A stretch of DNA of 64,000 bases from Cheilinus undulatus (GCF_018320785.1 NC_054881.1:43562424-43626423), one strand, 5' to 3'. Positions 12,801 to 24,014 are shown, counted from the stretch's first letter. Translations and numbers: made by a program. Notes: generated by a model not told the origin, from the letters alone.

Positions 12801-14031
12801 GGAGTCAAAATAATCACAGTGAGTTGTTTTTTCAGAATTGTTTGGTCCAATGTTGTGTTGGTTATCATAGAGCAGTGATACTCAACGTGTGGCTCTGGAG
12901 CCACATGTTTGATGTCTTCATTTTAAATTTTATTCCCACAGAAAACCTTTAAGGGGAACTTTTTTGCCCTTTTTCACACATTTTTTGCCACATTAGAGCT
13001 ACCTTTTGCCATTATATGCTACATGTTTCTTATGTTTTGCCCATTATTGCCACTTCTTTTTGCCATTTATTTCTCATTTTTGCACTTTTCACCCATTTTT
13101 TGCCATTGAATACCACTTGTTTCTCATATTTTTTTTACCCATTTTTGTCACTTATTTTTTCCACTTTTTCCCATGTTTGCCACTTTTCACCCATGTAAGC
13201 TACCTTTTGCCATTGAATAGCACTTGTTTCCTATTATTTGCCCATTTTTACCAATCTTGACTGCTTTTTGCCCATTTTAGTCAATTTCCACTCACTTTCT
13301 GCCGCGTTTTTGCAGCTTCTGGACCTTTTCTGCCACTTGCAACTCAAATTTTTTGGTCACTTTTCATCCATTTTTACTATTTTCTGACCCTTCTTCCACT
13401 TTTCTCCCCTTTTCACACATTTTTTGCCACTTTTTTTCCCATTTAAGCTATCTTTTGCCATTAAATATCACTTGTTTCCTATTTTTTCCCAATATTTGCT
13501 ACTCTTAACAGCTTTTTGCCCATTTTAGTCAATTTCTACTCACTTTTTGACACGTTTTTGCCACTTTTGCCACCTGTAACTCGTTTTTTTGTCATTTCTC
13601 ACCCATTTTTGTTACTTTATGACCCTTTCCACTTTTCTCCCCATTTTCACCCCTTCTCACACATTTTTGCTGCCTTTTGACTATTTTTGCCACCTTTAAT
13701 TAACTTTTAATGCTACTTAAGTCCTTTTTGCCACTTTTCACTACTGAGCTTGTGGCTCTTGCAAAGATATTTTTCAACGGTTTGGCTCTTTGGTTGAGTA
13801 ACACTGTTATAGAGGATGGTTTATTGCTTGTGTTTATAAGAACTTAAGAAATAATTTAATTTCAATTTGCAACTGCTTTATTAAGGAAAAAAATGCAATT
13901 AGATTATTTTCCCAAATCATGCAGCCCTAGTGAAGACGCTCCTCTGTTCTGGATTCTTCTGTTGTAACTTTTCCCACGTCTTTCTGCAGGGAGATCCTCG
14001 CACCGCTAAGAGAGGCTGCCCCATCATGTGA
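6869..14031 (+). CDS. lmnb1: Lamin B1, exons 2 to 11 (5' end outside the window)
   Basis: Nuclear intermediate filament protein of the inner nuclear membrane lamina. Coding exons: 6869-7025, 7540-7665, 7770-7940, 10376-10501, 10952-11172, 11252-11480, 11564-11668, 11766-11885, 11990-12082, 13990-14031, all with AG/GT borders. Exons of 157, 126, 171, 126, 221 and 120 bp match the conserved vertebrate lamin lengths and phases. Exons 2-6 encode the coiled-coil rod, ending in [18 protein letters not shown]. Exon 7 holds the nuclear localisation signal GKRKR. Exons 7-10 hold the Ig-fold tail domain, then an acidic stretch. The last exon ends in the prenylation box CPIM. The segments [15 protein letters not shown] and [20 protein letters not shown] resemble lamin B1 more than B2 or A. 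Exon 1 (head and coil 1A) is not found in 1-6868, so intron 1 exceeds 6.8 kb. With a usual exon 1 the protein would be about 581 residues, against 586 in human. Confidence 0.93.
8040..9290 (-). pseudogene. Decayed Tc1/mariner-type transposase in lmnb1 intron 4
   Basis: Minus-strand translation gives scattered but collinear Tc1 transposase blocks. An N-terminal start lies near 9159 ([13 protein letters not shown]), followed by [56 protein letters not shown] and [14 protein letters not shown]. Further left the nucleotide sequence continues through regions matching the Tc1 catalytic half, down to about 8100. Frameshifts and stops split it; the longest intact frame is 147 codons at 9029-8586. The outer ends and inverted repeats are not clearly resolved. 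It is a dead copy. Confidence 0.85.
9291..10375. other. lmnb1 intron 4, 3' part
   Basis: No recognisable coding or RNA feature. The short open frames on both strands have no family resemblance. Confidence 0.45.
10502..10951. other. lmnb1 intron 5
   Basis: 450-bp intron with GTACGG donor and TTTCTCAG acceptor. Nothing else recognised. Confidence 0.6.
12548..13929 (+). mobile_element. hAT-type non-autonomous element, TAGGGCTG family, copy 2 (split by a second hAT)
   Basis: The ends TAGAGCTGG and CAGCCCTA are flanked by ATGAAGAC (12540-12547) and GTGAAGAC (13930-13937), 7 of 8 identical. Internal landmarks ATGGCCTGCT, GCAGTATTTC and CACTCCCTTT are shared with the copy at 36706. The element is interrupted at 12873-13806 by an unrelated hAT element. 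Without that insertion it is about 440 bp. It lies in lmnb1 intron 10. Confidence 0.87.
12873..13806. mobile_element. Second hAT-type non-autonomous element nested in the first
   Basis: Terminal inverted repeats CAGTGATACTCAAC and (reverse complement) CAGTGTTACTCAAC, 13 of 14 identical, are bracketed by TCATAGAG (12865-12872) and TTATAGAG (13807-13814), 7 of 8 identical. The interior is a decayed T-rich tandem array around TTTTTGCCACTTTT and CCCATTTTTG. It has no transposase. Related decayed arrays on the opposite strand occur at 49330-50010 and 51740-52090. Confidence 0.87.
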
Positions 14032-14145
14032 TCACTCCACACCAACCAGGAACCTCCTCCCTCCTCCTCCCTCTGTCTTCTCTGAGCCCAGCCAGTCTGC
14101 TGCCATAATACTAGAACTATTTTTCTATCTTTTGTAGTGTATTTC

Positions 14146-14151
14146 AATAAA
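14146..14151 (+). terminator. lmnb1: Polyadenylation signal of lmnb1
   Basis: A canonical AATAAA lies 115 bp after the lmnb1 stop codon and is followed by T-rich sequence, which implies a short 3' UTR of about 130-150 bp. Other AATAAA-like strings exist further on, so a longer alternative UTR is possible. Confidence 0.65.
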
Positions 14152-16229
14152 ACGTATCAATTTTATTTTGTCTTTTACTTCGACACAAAACAACTTTAGG
14201 TACAAGAGATTTTCACCTGAAGAACCAAACCCACATATCGACAGAGTTTGTAGTTTTGACTTTTATTTTCACAGAAACGATGATCAGCTGAACTCAGATG
14301 AGATGTGTTTTTGCTATGTCATTTTTTAAATAGATTTTGTTATTTTATTGTATATTTTATGCTATTATTTTATTATTGATGCTTCATTTTAGGCCTTTAA
14401 AGTCACGAGAAAAGCCACAGCTAGAGTTGAATCCTACTGTAAGAGAAACACTAAAATCGCTGCCTAAAGTCCTCCCGTCAGTTTGGACCTAAACAGGATT
14501 AAAAGTCAGAACAATAATGTGGAAACGTCCGTTTCTGCTCAGAAAATCAGAAACCATGATTGTACGATTGTATTTAGAGAAAGTCAGAGAAGGATGAAGT
14601 TTGTTTGCAGCTGTTGAAGCCTTTGTGCAGAAAATGTTGGAAACGTGTCGGTGCGGCGCCGTGCACCAGTTTTCAGCATTTTTTCTTAAATTAAATTCGT
14701 GCCAGAAGAGCAACCTGCATTTTCCACATACTCCTACCCTGTGCATTCTGGAGTAAATCGCACCATTTTTACTGTCTTTGAGTTTCTGTGCGAGAAGTGC
14801 CACTCCACTAGAGATGAAACCGAGGCTCAGCCCCAGCTTGCCCCTAACCGTTACCTCCTCGTCCCCGTGTTTTTAGCGGTCACGTGCACGAGTAGGGTGA
14901 AGTGGGTCTACAAACGGAGATCTTCCACATGCACACTCCAAAACCAATACTGTGGGAAATCTCCTAGAAGGTCTTGTGAATCACCAGCAAGTCTGCAAGT
15001 AGCTTCTCCGTTTAAAAGAACCCAAAAATTCCCGTTTCATTTGGAAGGATTTGGCCTCTACCCTCGTGACTGAAATAAAGGCGGCAACTATAAGCAGGGG
15101 AAGGGTCAAACCTGGAAATGGGCCGATGACTGCAGCCAAAGCAGAGCAACCCAAACAGGAAGTCTGTCATGGGAATGCTGGAAGCATCTATGTCATCATC
15201 ACATCCATGCGGATGTCCTCTTTTCTCTCGTGTGAACTGACGACCCGCTGCCTTTAGCGGCAGACGTGACCCAAAGCATGAGGGCGTGCAAAGCAGATTC
15301 ATGTCTGTTATCAGGCAGGCCCGTCCTGCAAAGCTTCAAGCTGATTGGCTGGTTCCTGGTCAGACAATGACCGGACCAATCGGCATCATTAGAGGAGAAA
15401 GAGGCGGAGCAACAGGCGTGGTTTAGCTGAGGCGACTCCAACCTGTAAACAATGGAGGCCGGTGGAGAGATTAGCATGGAACTTAAAGAGCCTCTGGAAG
15501 CTTCTCTCGGTGGTCCAGATGTTTCTGCTCTTCATTCACCAGCTGGCTCCACTGACAGTAAACAATGCTGACGGCAGTTATTCCTCTGCAGCGGTGCACG
15601 CCTACGGCATCATGCTGTGCTGCTCTGATTGGCCCATAACTAATGTGACAGACGGGGCGTTTTATTTTGAAAGGTCGTGGCCTTCCTAAACACGGGTTTT
15701 CCTACATGAATGTGAAATATCTCCCCCCTCACAGATGTGAAACAGTCGCAGGACACTGCAGACATGGACGCTGTGGAAATTGCAGGTTGAATGAACTGAT
15801 TTTCAGACGCACACTCAACCCTCGGGGTTTGAGAGCAGCTCGCATTTCTCTGACTTTGAATACGTGTTGCACCACTAATAAAAGTGTTGATTGTATTCTT
15901 AACTTTTTGAACAGTTTGAAGTCTGTTTTGTGTTGGTGTGTTATTCTGCATGCTCTGACTGTAGACTTTGTAGCTGAATGAATAAATAAATGTTTTCTGG
16001 TACATCGGCTCCACCTTCTCATCCTTTTAGCATCCCTGTTAGGTTTAAGTAGGCTCACAGTCCAACCACTTAAACAGTTTTAAAACCAGTATTTCAGGGG
16101 AAGATTCTTGTACCATCTCTGCAGGATTTAAGCTCAGGAAGTAAAAACCAAAATTAAAGTTTGACCCTCAGCTGATACCATACTGTTAAATTAAACCAAT
16201 GTCTTTTATTTCTGCTCTGGAGGGCTATT
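14152..16229. other. Intergenic sequence between lmnb1 and marchf3, first part
   Basis: Several open frames of 75-124 codons exist on both strands (for example 14699-15073 and 16014-15640), but none shows a recognisable domain and they overlap each other in different frames. The 15300-15660 part, with GGCGGAGC and GGCCGGTGGAGAG blocks, looks like a dispersed fish repeat, though I cannot name it. Confidence 0.4.
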
Positions 16230-16230
16230 C

Positions 16231-16740
16231 TGTGGAAGCCCATTTCAGTCTTAATTATGAGATAAAAAGTGACTTTATCTTATAATTTTAACTTGTTAAC
16301 CTCATAATTTTGACTTTTTATCTCATAATTATAAATTTTCATCTAGTATTTTTTAACTCATTATTTTGACTTTTTTTCTTCTAATTATTAAATTTTATTT
16401 CATAATTTTTAACTCTTTCAAATTTTTATCTCAATTTTTAACTCTATTTTAAATTTTTATCTCATTTTAACTCATTTCAAATTTTTATAATTATTTTTAA
16501 CTCATAATTTCACATTTTTATCTCAATTTTTAACTCATTATTTCGAATTTTATCTTATAGTTATGACTTTTTCTCTTACAACTGACTTTTTATCTTGTAA
16601 TGTTTAACTCATAATTTTGACATTTTTATCTCACAATTATGACATTTTCTTTCTTAATTTTTACCTAGGATTTTTAAAAATTTTTCAGTTGCCTATCTTC
16701 CACATTTTTCTTCTTTAAGTGGCAGAGACGGGCTTCCATA
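16231..16740. mobile_element. Possible inverted-repeat element with T-rich degenerate core
   Basis: The left end TGTGGAAGCCCATTTC and the reverse complement of the right end TATGGAAGCCCGTCTC match at 13 of 16 positions. Between them, 16255-16690 is a decayed array of TTTTTATCTCATAATT and AACTCATAATTT. The architecture resembles the hAT elements at 3901 and 12873, but no target duplication was found, so the class is open. Confidence 0.5.
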
Positions 16741-17149
16741 CCGGTCTGAGTCAAGGAGAGATGAAGAAAAACTGCAGCAGCTTCATCACAAAGATCTGTC
16801 TGACTCTGAAGGTTGTCGCCCCCTGCTGGTGGATCTCAGCATCTGTCACATTAGATCAGCTTGACTTCACGCAGCAGTTTCACCAGGTGAAAAAGCTAAA
16901 AGCAGAGCCTTTTCTGAATGAAACTAACCTGAATAATCCAAGACTGTTCTGGAAAATTATCAAGCTCTAACCAGGAAATAAAAAGGGTTGTGAGCTTCCT
17001 GTTCATATTGTTCAGTGAAGCCACCATTTTTAACTTGTTTCATAATCATCTCATAGCTCTGGTCATTTTAGTCTCATAATTCTGACTTCATCATTCTGAC
17101 ATCACTGAAAGTTGTGAGCCGCTCCACAGCGTCCGTGCTCTCGTCATTA

Positions 17150-17575
17150 GTGATGGGAACTCCAGCTCTGTTCAGTGATTCGGATCATTTGGCTCCCAAA
17201 CGACTCGAGTACCAAGCAACGGTATTTTACTCCAGCTATGCTCTATTTTTCAAATAGATGAAAATATCATGGAATTATTTTTCAAAATGTTCTGTCTCCT
17301 CAGAACACCTTGCAGTTCAGATAAAGTCTGCTCATTGGCTGGGCTGTATGACACACCTGACATATGACGTTAATGTTACACCATCAAACAGTCATCAGTG
17401 CATGCTGGACCTGTGGTAGAGGATAAAGATCATCCCTACTGATCACTGAAATGACGCACAGACTCACACAATCTGAACAGAATAATAATAGCACTAGCAA
17501 TGATATAAAACGCTCTTAAACAGGATCTGGCTCTTCTCATAAAAGAGCCGGCCTGTTCATGAACGACCCGTCCTC
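17150..17575. mobile_element. Probable short inverted-repeat element with GAGCCG motifs
   Basis: It begins TAGTGATGGGAACTCC and ends in a region with AAAAGAGCCGGCC and TCATGAACGACC, motifs that recur in a common vertebrate non-autonomous DNA element. The right end looks truncated and no duplication was found. Confidence 0.4.
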
Positions 17576-18938
17576 CTCAGACAGACTCGATGGCAGCGTC
17601 CGTGGTACCCCCGATCTTTGTTTTGGTACGGGAGATTTCTGCCTTTGAGACGGTCTAAAAGTGGGCCAATGAAGAGCAGAGTATCTTCAGAGTAAAAATG
17701 AAAATACTTTTTCAAAGTGGACCCCAGGGGGAGACTGGATGGAGAGGATAGAATTGGAAAGCCCTGGGATACTCCACATGGAGGCAGGGCTAAACAGGAA
17801 GTGACATCACTGAGCCAGGTAAGACTGAAACCACGCCCATGTGGTTCCTTCGATACCAGGCTGGTGCTCCAGATGAGATTAAAGTTAAAGAAATGAAAGC
17901 CAGCTGATTTTAAACACTGAACTTTATTAGACCATCATCACATGAAACAACATAAAGCTTTAATAAAATACTCTTTGGTATAAATGTTCCTATCAAATAC
18001 TTTATCATAAATCAATGGAAAGTGCTGAAACGGTCCACGGACCTCTGAACAGACTTTAATCTGTCAGACGTGAAACAGAGCAGGACGATACGGCGAGCAG
18101 AAAAACACGAGCCTCAGAATCAGACAGAAAACTTCACATCCTCAGTCTCTTCTGTTTGATGCTTTTAACAATAATTCAGTTGTTTTCACATCCACATTAG
18201 CACATGTGGGTTATATTCAGGAGTTTTAAAGATGAACAGGTTTATCAGTCTCTGGTCTGTTAGCTACCCTGCAGCCGTCAGAGAGGCTGAAATCTCTGCT
18301 ACATGATCCCTGATAGAGATGTATCACATCTACAGCAAACAGCTGTTAGACTACAGAGAAGTCCTCCACAACACCACAGCTTCTACTGGGTACTGGTACA
18401 GATCTGCTGATCCAGCCCTGGTACTGGATCATGGTCTGATCCAGACTCAAATAGCCAGACTGGATGTCACGGCAACAGCCTACTTCACTATTTTAAGTGG
18501 ATCTTGTCATCTCAGCCCACTGCTGTCTTCAGTTTGCACAAGTTTTAACAACATCGCTGCCCTCGGCTCTCCAGACGGGCGGAGCGTAGCACGGAGGGAG
18601 CTAAAAACAAAGGCTAACCAGTTCAGAGGCCATTATGTCTGTTAGAATTTCAACTAGAAGACATTTAGGAGCTGCTCCCTGCAGACGGGACAGCCTGTTC
18701 TCCTGCTGCAGGATCCACTCATTCACTACTGACATTAGACACTTCTGTTGTTATTTACTCTGATTCTTAAATATCTTAAAACTCCAGACATGTCCTTTAA
18801 AACGAGAAGACTTTCTCTGGTCACACCGGATACAGAACTTTTCTTCACGTAGAAAAAACTTCAGAGGAACGTTTGACATCAGTGACGTTCTGCCGTCACT
18901 TCATGTTTCAATCACAGCATTTATCCTTTCTGATTGGT
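17576..18938. other. Intergenic sequence, possible distal 3' UTR of marchf3
   Basis: Largely unique sequence with no coding signal. On the minus strand an AATAAA (complement of 17923-17928) could end a long marchf3 3' UTR, but the 24-bp minisatellite and an inverted-repeat element would then lie inside that UTR. A nearer site is equally possible. Confidence 0.3.
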
Positions 18939-19729
18939 CGACAGTCGTCCCATCCTGACCTACCACAGTCGCCCCATCCTGACCTACCACAGTCGCCCCA
19001 TCCTGACCTAAGACAGTCGCCCCATCCTGACCTACCACAGTCGCCCCATCCTGACCTACCACAGTCGCCCCATTGTGACCTAAGACAGTCGCCCCATCCT
19101 GACCTACCACAGTCGCCCCATCCTGACCTAAGACAGTCGCCCCATCCTGACCTACGACAGTCATCCCATCCTGACCTAAGACAGTCACCCCATCCTGACC
19201 TACCACAGTCGCCCCATTGTGACCTAAGACAGTCGCCCCATCCTGACCTACCACAGTCGCCCCATCCTGACCTAAGACAGTCGCCCCATCCTGACCTACG
19301 ACAGTCGCCCCATCCTGACCTACGACAGTAGCCCCATCCTGACCTACCACAGTCGCCCCATCCTGACCTACCACAGTCGCCCCATCCTGACCTACCACAG
19401 TCGCCCCATCCTGACCTAAGACAGTCGCCCCATCCTGACCTAAGACAGTCGCCCCATCCTGACCTACGACAGTCGCCCCATCCTGACCTACGACAGTTGT
19501 CCCATCCTGACCTAAGACAGTCGTCCCATCCTGACCTACGACAGTCGTCCCATCCTGACCTACGACAGTCGTCCCATCCTGACCTACAACAGTCGCCCCA
19601 TCCTGACCTAAGACAGTCGCCCCATCCTGACCTACGACAGTCATCCCATCCTGACCTAAGACAGTCGCCCCATCCTGACCTAAGACAGTCGCCCCATCCT
19701 GACCTAAGACAGTCGCCCCATCCTGACCA
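18939..19729. repeat. 24-bp minisatellite, about 33 copies
   Basis: Unit: ACAGTCGCCCCATCC then TGACCTA and two variable bases, with CC, AG or CG at the variable site and GCCCC/GTCCC variants. As 24 is a multiple of three it is open in long frames on both strands (PHPDLRQS-type on +, VVGQDGAT-type on -). That openness is a by-product of the period and not evidence of a gene. No spacers are present, so it is not a CRISPR array. Confidence 0.95.
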
Positions 19730-19744
19730 CAGGAGTTAGTCCTT

Positions 19745-20380
19745 TATTGGGGCTTTTCCATACGTGGTCCCGGCTCGGCTCTACTCAGTTTTGGCACTAG
19801 GTGCTTTGTTTTCCATCCCGTTGGATTCTTTGATAGTTTTTCTTTAACAGACGGGGCGATGTCCAAAATAAAAACGATGGAGAACATGGAGGAGAATCAA
19901 GCCAGCAACACACAGTGAAGAAGCCCCATTAATGCTGCTCGTCTCTGGGTCCGTTTAGCTCAACTGGTAACAGTCAGAGGGGCGGAGCTTAAAGTGCAGA
20001 CAGATCCAAGAGGTGACAGAGTCCATCCTCCATGATGAGGCCTGGTTATGGACTCAGACTCAGACGGTGGGCTATTTTGGACTCTTTTCCACCAGTTAGT
20101 CTGGTTTAGCTCAGAACCCTTTGGTACGGTAAACCCAGATCTGGCCTGTGTTTCCTCAGTTGACAGGACCGTTACTTGGTTATGAACTGGCGGTCTACCC
20201 AGCTCCATCCTTTAAGTCTGGACTGGTTCATTTCCACAAAGAAGTCCAGTTTAGAATGATACCTAAAGTACTGGTACTAAAATAACTGATCCATCCTGTC
20301 CCCCTTTTTACCAAGCAAACAAGATCAGGGTTTACCAAACTAAACCAAACTGCCTGGTGGAAATGCACCAGTAGGGATAC
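19745..20380. mobile_element. Possible non-autonomous DNA element next to the minisatellite
   Basis: The left end GGGGCTTTTCCATACGTGG and the reverse complement of the right end GGTGCATTTCCACCAGGC are similar. The interior reuses TTTCCACCAG, CTGGTACT and TTTGGTAC blocks in both directions. The borders are approximate and no target duplication was identified. Confidence 0.4.
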
Positions 20381-20517
20381 TGGGTATCCAGTGGAAAGAT
20401 GCCAAAAAAGCTAGGACGGCATGGTTGTGATTCTGGCACCTTTCCTGACACAATATTTCCCTTCCAAACTTCATCAGACACCTTGGTAAAAACGCCATTT
20501 GAGAACTAGTCTAGGAC

Positions 20518-21926
20518 TCAGACGATGGACTCTTTGGACGGCGTCTTCCCGCTCTGTGAGGACTGTAAGGAGTGAAGCCCCGACACCTGGCTGTGTGGGT
20601 GGGGCAACACGACGATCACCCTCTGATTGGACGTTCTCCACTCGTTGTACAGACGACAGTGATACCTGAGAGACACCTGGAGGAGACAGAACAGACGCAT
20701 GTCACCAAGAAATGTTACTGTCAACACTTCTGATAAGAGAGAGGACATGCTTTAGGACGAGGGAGCATTGATAACACGATAATAGGAGAAAAACCTGCGA
20801 ACAAGAGAATGTTCCTGTTCAGGCTGACAGAATGTGAGATAAACCTCCGTCATACTGACCAAGGTCCAGAAGAGGTAGATGGTGAAGAGCGCCACCGTCA
20901 GAGCGATGAGCCCCACGGCCTCCAGGCGGCTGGAGAAGTGAAGATGGTCGATGGCTCCTCGGAGGCAGAGCCAGCCAGAGACGGAGGCCAGAGGAGTGAT
21001 GAGGAGGAAACAGACCAAGTCTCCGAACAGCGTCCTCTTCTCCTGACGCAGAGATCGGTTCTGTAACCACTGAAGGAGAGCGGCGCCTTAGTACGGATCT
21101 AACAGGATGTAACAAGCATGACGACCTTCCTTTCGCTTACCTCCAGCAGAGACCTGGACCTCCTCTTCACGGTGAACTGGTACTGACAGAGCTCACAGAT
21201 ACTGGTCCCTGAAGCTGACAGCCAGCGCTCCAGGCAGCTACGATGGACGGAGGAGAGGGAGCCAGAACACTCGCAGGGGGACAGCAGCTCCTCCTGAGTC
21301 CCGCCGTCGTGACAGATCCGACACATGGACGACTCTGACATGGAGCTGAGGAAGAGATAATTCAGTTAGTGTTCAGCCGTCAGATATGAAGTCAGTGGAG
21401 GCTCCAGGTCAGCCTGGAAGAAGGGGCCATTTGATAGAATAACCTCTAAACGAAGACCGAGGCCTGGAGTTTGACTCTGGTGAATAAATTCAGAATGATT
21501 GGCTGTGGAGATTTAAAAGAGGGGCACATTCATTTACTGAAAGCTTTGAATTTAGGACCTCTGGGCTCCTTTAAACCATCTGAACCCTCCTGGTTACAGG
21601 CTTTGACTCTGTTGCTGTCATGGGACGTCCCATGATGGGCGGGATCGGAGGGTCATTGTACAATGACACTTGCTGTGCTACTCTTAAAAGTAAAGACCTT
21701 TAAGGACCTACCACAGTTTAGCGTTTGCAGACGTCATCTGAGGATCCGAGGGTTTGTAACCCTGTGTCTGCTCGCCGTCCTCCTCCATGGTTTTACCAGG
21801 CAGAGGCGGGTCATCAGAGAACACAAACCTGGACTCAGAGAGCGGCTCGGACCTGAAGGAGACATGAGCTGACAGATTCTGGTTCGGTACAACTTCTGGA
21901 AACAACGTGCAGCGGCTGGTCGTCAT
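20518..21926 (-). CDS. marchf3: Membrane-associated RING-CH E3 ubiquitin ligase 3 (MARCH3), complete coding sequence
   Basis: Two-pass membrane E3 ubiquitin ligase of endosomal/secretory membranes. Minus-strand coding exons: 21926-21712, 21345-21141, 21069-20860, 20676-20518 (215+205+210+159 bp, phases 2, 0, 0), giving 262 residues against 253 in human MARCHF3. The start MTTSRC matches the family start and sits in a GCGCCATGA context. The RING-CH finger runs from C80 to C125 with ligands C80, C83, C96, C98, H106, C109, C122 and C125 (C4HC3). Two membrane segments follow at about 158-177 and 190-211, separated by [18 protein letters not shown], a MARCH2/3 hallmark. The N-terminus and the C-terminus (GLHSLQ...SKESIV) favour MARCH3 over MARCH2. 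The last four residues ESIV form a class I PDZ-binding motif. It is convergent with lmnb1, as in human. Exon 1 has little similarity past its first dozen residues. Confidence 0.93.
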
Positions 21927-21967
21927 GGCGCCACGTCTGGATGACGGTCTTACTGGAGGTCACCCAT
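21927..21967 (-). promoter_or_regulatory. marchf3: marchf3 5' UTR segment with a five-codon uORF
   Basis: Upstream of the marchf3 start, the minus strand shows a good acceptor (TTCTTCCTCCAG) whose exon would begin at 21967. That exon would open with an ATG followed by GGT GAC CTC CAG TAA (21967-21950), a minimal upstream reading frame ending 23 bp before the main ATG. The acceptor is inferred from sequence only. If transcription starts inside this segment the uORF would be absent. Confidence 0.4.
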
Positions 21968-22594
21968 CTGGAGGAAGAACAGGGAGAACCGAGGCTTATG
22001 ATTGGCTGGTTTTAAAGATTTACCTCTGGAGGTTTTGCCTTTACAGGAGAGGAGAGGACAGAGGAGAGACAGGGAAACCAGAGAGAGAGGGGAATGACGA
22101 AGGAAAGGAGCCACGGCTTCCTGTTTTATATTTAAAATAAACTGAGGGACTTTTAGGAGAACTCAACCTGGGAGTCAGGAGGATAGTTAGGGAAGAATTA
22201 TGAGGATTTTATTCACATTTAACCGCCTAAGACCCTGCGTGAGATGAGGACCTCACATATTGGCTTTTCTACAACACAGAAGTTTATTTAGGATCATTTT
22301 CTAGAATCTCCACTGAAGTTTAGGGAGTTGGATTAAAATGTTGCCATGACATTCTGACAAATTCTCACAGAGCTTTTAGTGAATATACTTCAGTATCTTT
22401 GGTAATGTGCTTGGAAATGTTTAAGTATTTCAAGGACATTTTGGGGGATTGATTTCTATATTTTATAGATTTTAATTGGAAGTTTTGGAGGAGATTTTTT
22501 TTTTTACATTTTCACTGGACTTTATATCAATGTTTGGTAGAATCTGTTATCATTATTTTCATTTTTTATCAGGTGTTTCTCATGGAAATTTAGA

Positions 22595-22650
22595 TAGGAG
22601 ATTAGATAGGATAGGCACTTTATTTATCCTGAAGGAAACTTAAGACACGG
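22595..22650. repeat. Retroelement-tail-like fragment
   Basis: The string AGGCACTTTATTTATCC TGAAGGAAAC matches the fragment at about 2960-2995. It is likely the 3' tail of a fish retroelement, truncated. Confidence 0.4.
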
Positions 22651-22942
22651 AGCACCGGAACTGGAAATGTACCGTGATATTCAGGAATTTGATTTGGATT
22701 TTTAAGGAGATTTGCTTTGAAATTTGGGGGTATTTTCAATGAAATTTGGTAAATGCATTTGTACATTTTTGGGAATATAATAATAAAATAAGGTTTTATA
22801 GAAAAGTCTCTGAAACAACAGGTGCATCTAAAAAAATAAGAATATCATGAAAAAGTTCAATATTTTTTGTCACTCTTTTCTGAAAGATAAACCCACATAT
22901 TATATAGACTTGTTAGACATAGAGTGAAATATTTCACTAACA

Positions 22943-23308
22943 GAGCTGTATAAAACAGAATAAACTGAGCTGTATTAAACAGAATAAACTGAGCTGTATT
23001 AAACAGAATAAACTGAGCTGTATAAAACAGAATAAACTGAGCTGTATAAAACAGAATAAACTGAGCTGTATTAAACAGAATAAACTGAGCTGTGTTAAAC
23101 AGAATAAACTGAGCTGTATTAAACAGAATAAACTGAGCTGTATTAAACAGAATAAACTGAGCTGTGTTAAACAGAATAAACTGAGCTGTATTAAACAGAA
23201 TAAACTGAGCTGTATTAAACAGAATAAACTGAGCTGTATTAAACAGAATAAACTGAGCTGTATTAAACAGAATAAACTGAGCTGTGTTAAACAGAATAAA
23301 CTGAGCTA
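22943..23308. repeat. 24-bp minisatellite, about 15 copies
   Basis: Unit: GAGCTGTATTAAAC then AGAATAAACT, with TATT/TATA/TGTT variants. It lies in the predicted first intron of marchf3. Its 157-codon minus-strand frame (AQFILFNT repeated) is a by-product of the period. Confidence 0.95.
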
Positions 23309-23444
23309 TGTCTCCATCATGTTGGATCATGAGACAGAGGAATGTGACTCAATGATTTCATGTAAACAGCTACAGGATGTTAGCCTGCTCGTCATTAACG
23401 CTTCATATAACCAATAACTGGAGTTTTAAAGTACACATACTCAC

Positions 23445-23600
23445 CTTTATCAGCTTTATTCAGATCATCTCCACCGTAAACATCTCTGTCTCCTCTGTTC
23501 TTTCTGTCTGTAGCTCCTCTTTAACCGTGAACTTCCGCTTCTAGCTAAAAGCGTTGTCCTTCGGTTTAGCTGCTCTAGCTTTCATTACGTCCCTGAACGC
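23445..23600 (-). promoter_or_regulatory. marchf3: Probable non-coding first exon and promoter region of marchf3
   Basis: On the minus strand a consensus donor AAAG|GTGAGTATG ends an exon at 23445. The sequence to its right (about 23460-23600) is unique and richer in G+C than its surroundings. It would splice to the acceptor at 21967 and make a 1.5-kb intron that contains the 24-bp array at 22943-23308. There is no clear TATA box. The 5' border is a guess. Confidence 0.4.
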
Positions 23601-24014
23601 GCCTTACAGGAACAACGTCTCCATAGATTCTCCAGAAACCTCCATTATGCGTTAAACAAAATATCTCCCAGTCTTTCATCTATTTTATAAAATCAAAATT
23701 AGATTAATTTAAGAGCTACTCTTTAGTGTGTGATGGTAAAATGAGTGGTGATCACGCGATGTATGGAAAGAATCCTCGCCTGTCAGACAAAGTACAGGGC
23801 ACACTTTAGAAAGTTTACATCCGCTTCCCGACCAATCACAGCACGTTTTCTGCTTCACATTAATAACGTCAGAACAAAACAAAAATGTAAACAATTTAAC
23901 GTCAATGTTGATACGTTTGAAAGAAATCTTTAATAATTACATTAGAAAATATGAATAAAACAGCAAATTTACACCGCAGAGAATTTTAACATGTAAAACA
24001 TTAGTTTATTGACA

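Noticed and set aside
14699..16058. Cluster of 75-124-codon frames between lmnb1 and marchf3
   Set aside because: The frames overlap on both strands, lack domains and codon structure, and probably sit in old dispersed repeats.
18901..19644. 247-codon minus-strand frame (VVGQDGAT repeats) and 152-codon + frame (PHPDLRQS repeats)
   Set aside because: A 24-bp tandem repeat without stops is open in several frames on both strands at once. Nothing marks either as a gene.
18939..19729. CRISPR-like regularly spaced repeats
   Set aside because: The units are contiguous with no unique spacers, there are no cas genes, and the context is a vertebrate genome.
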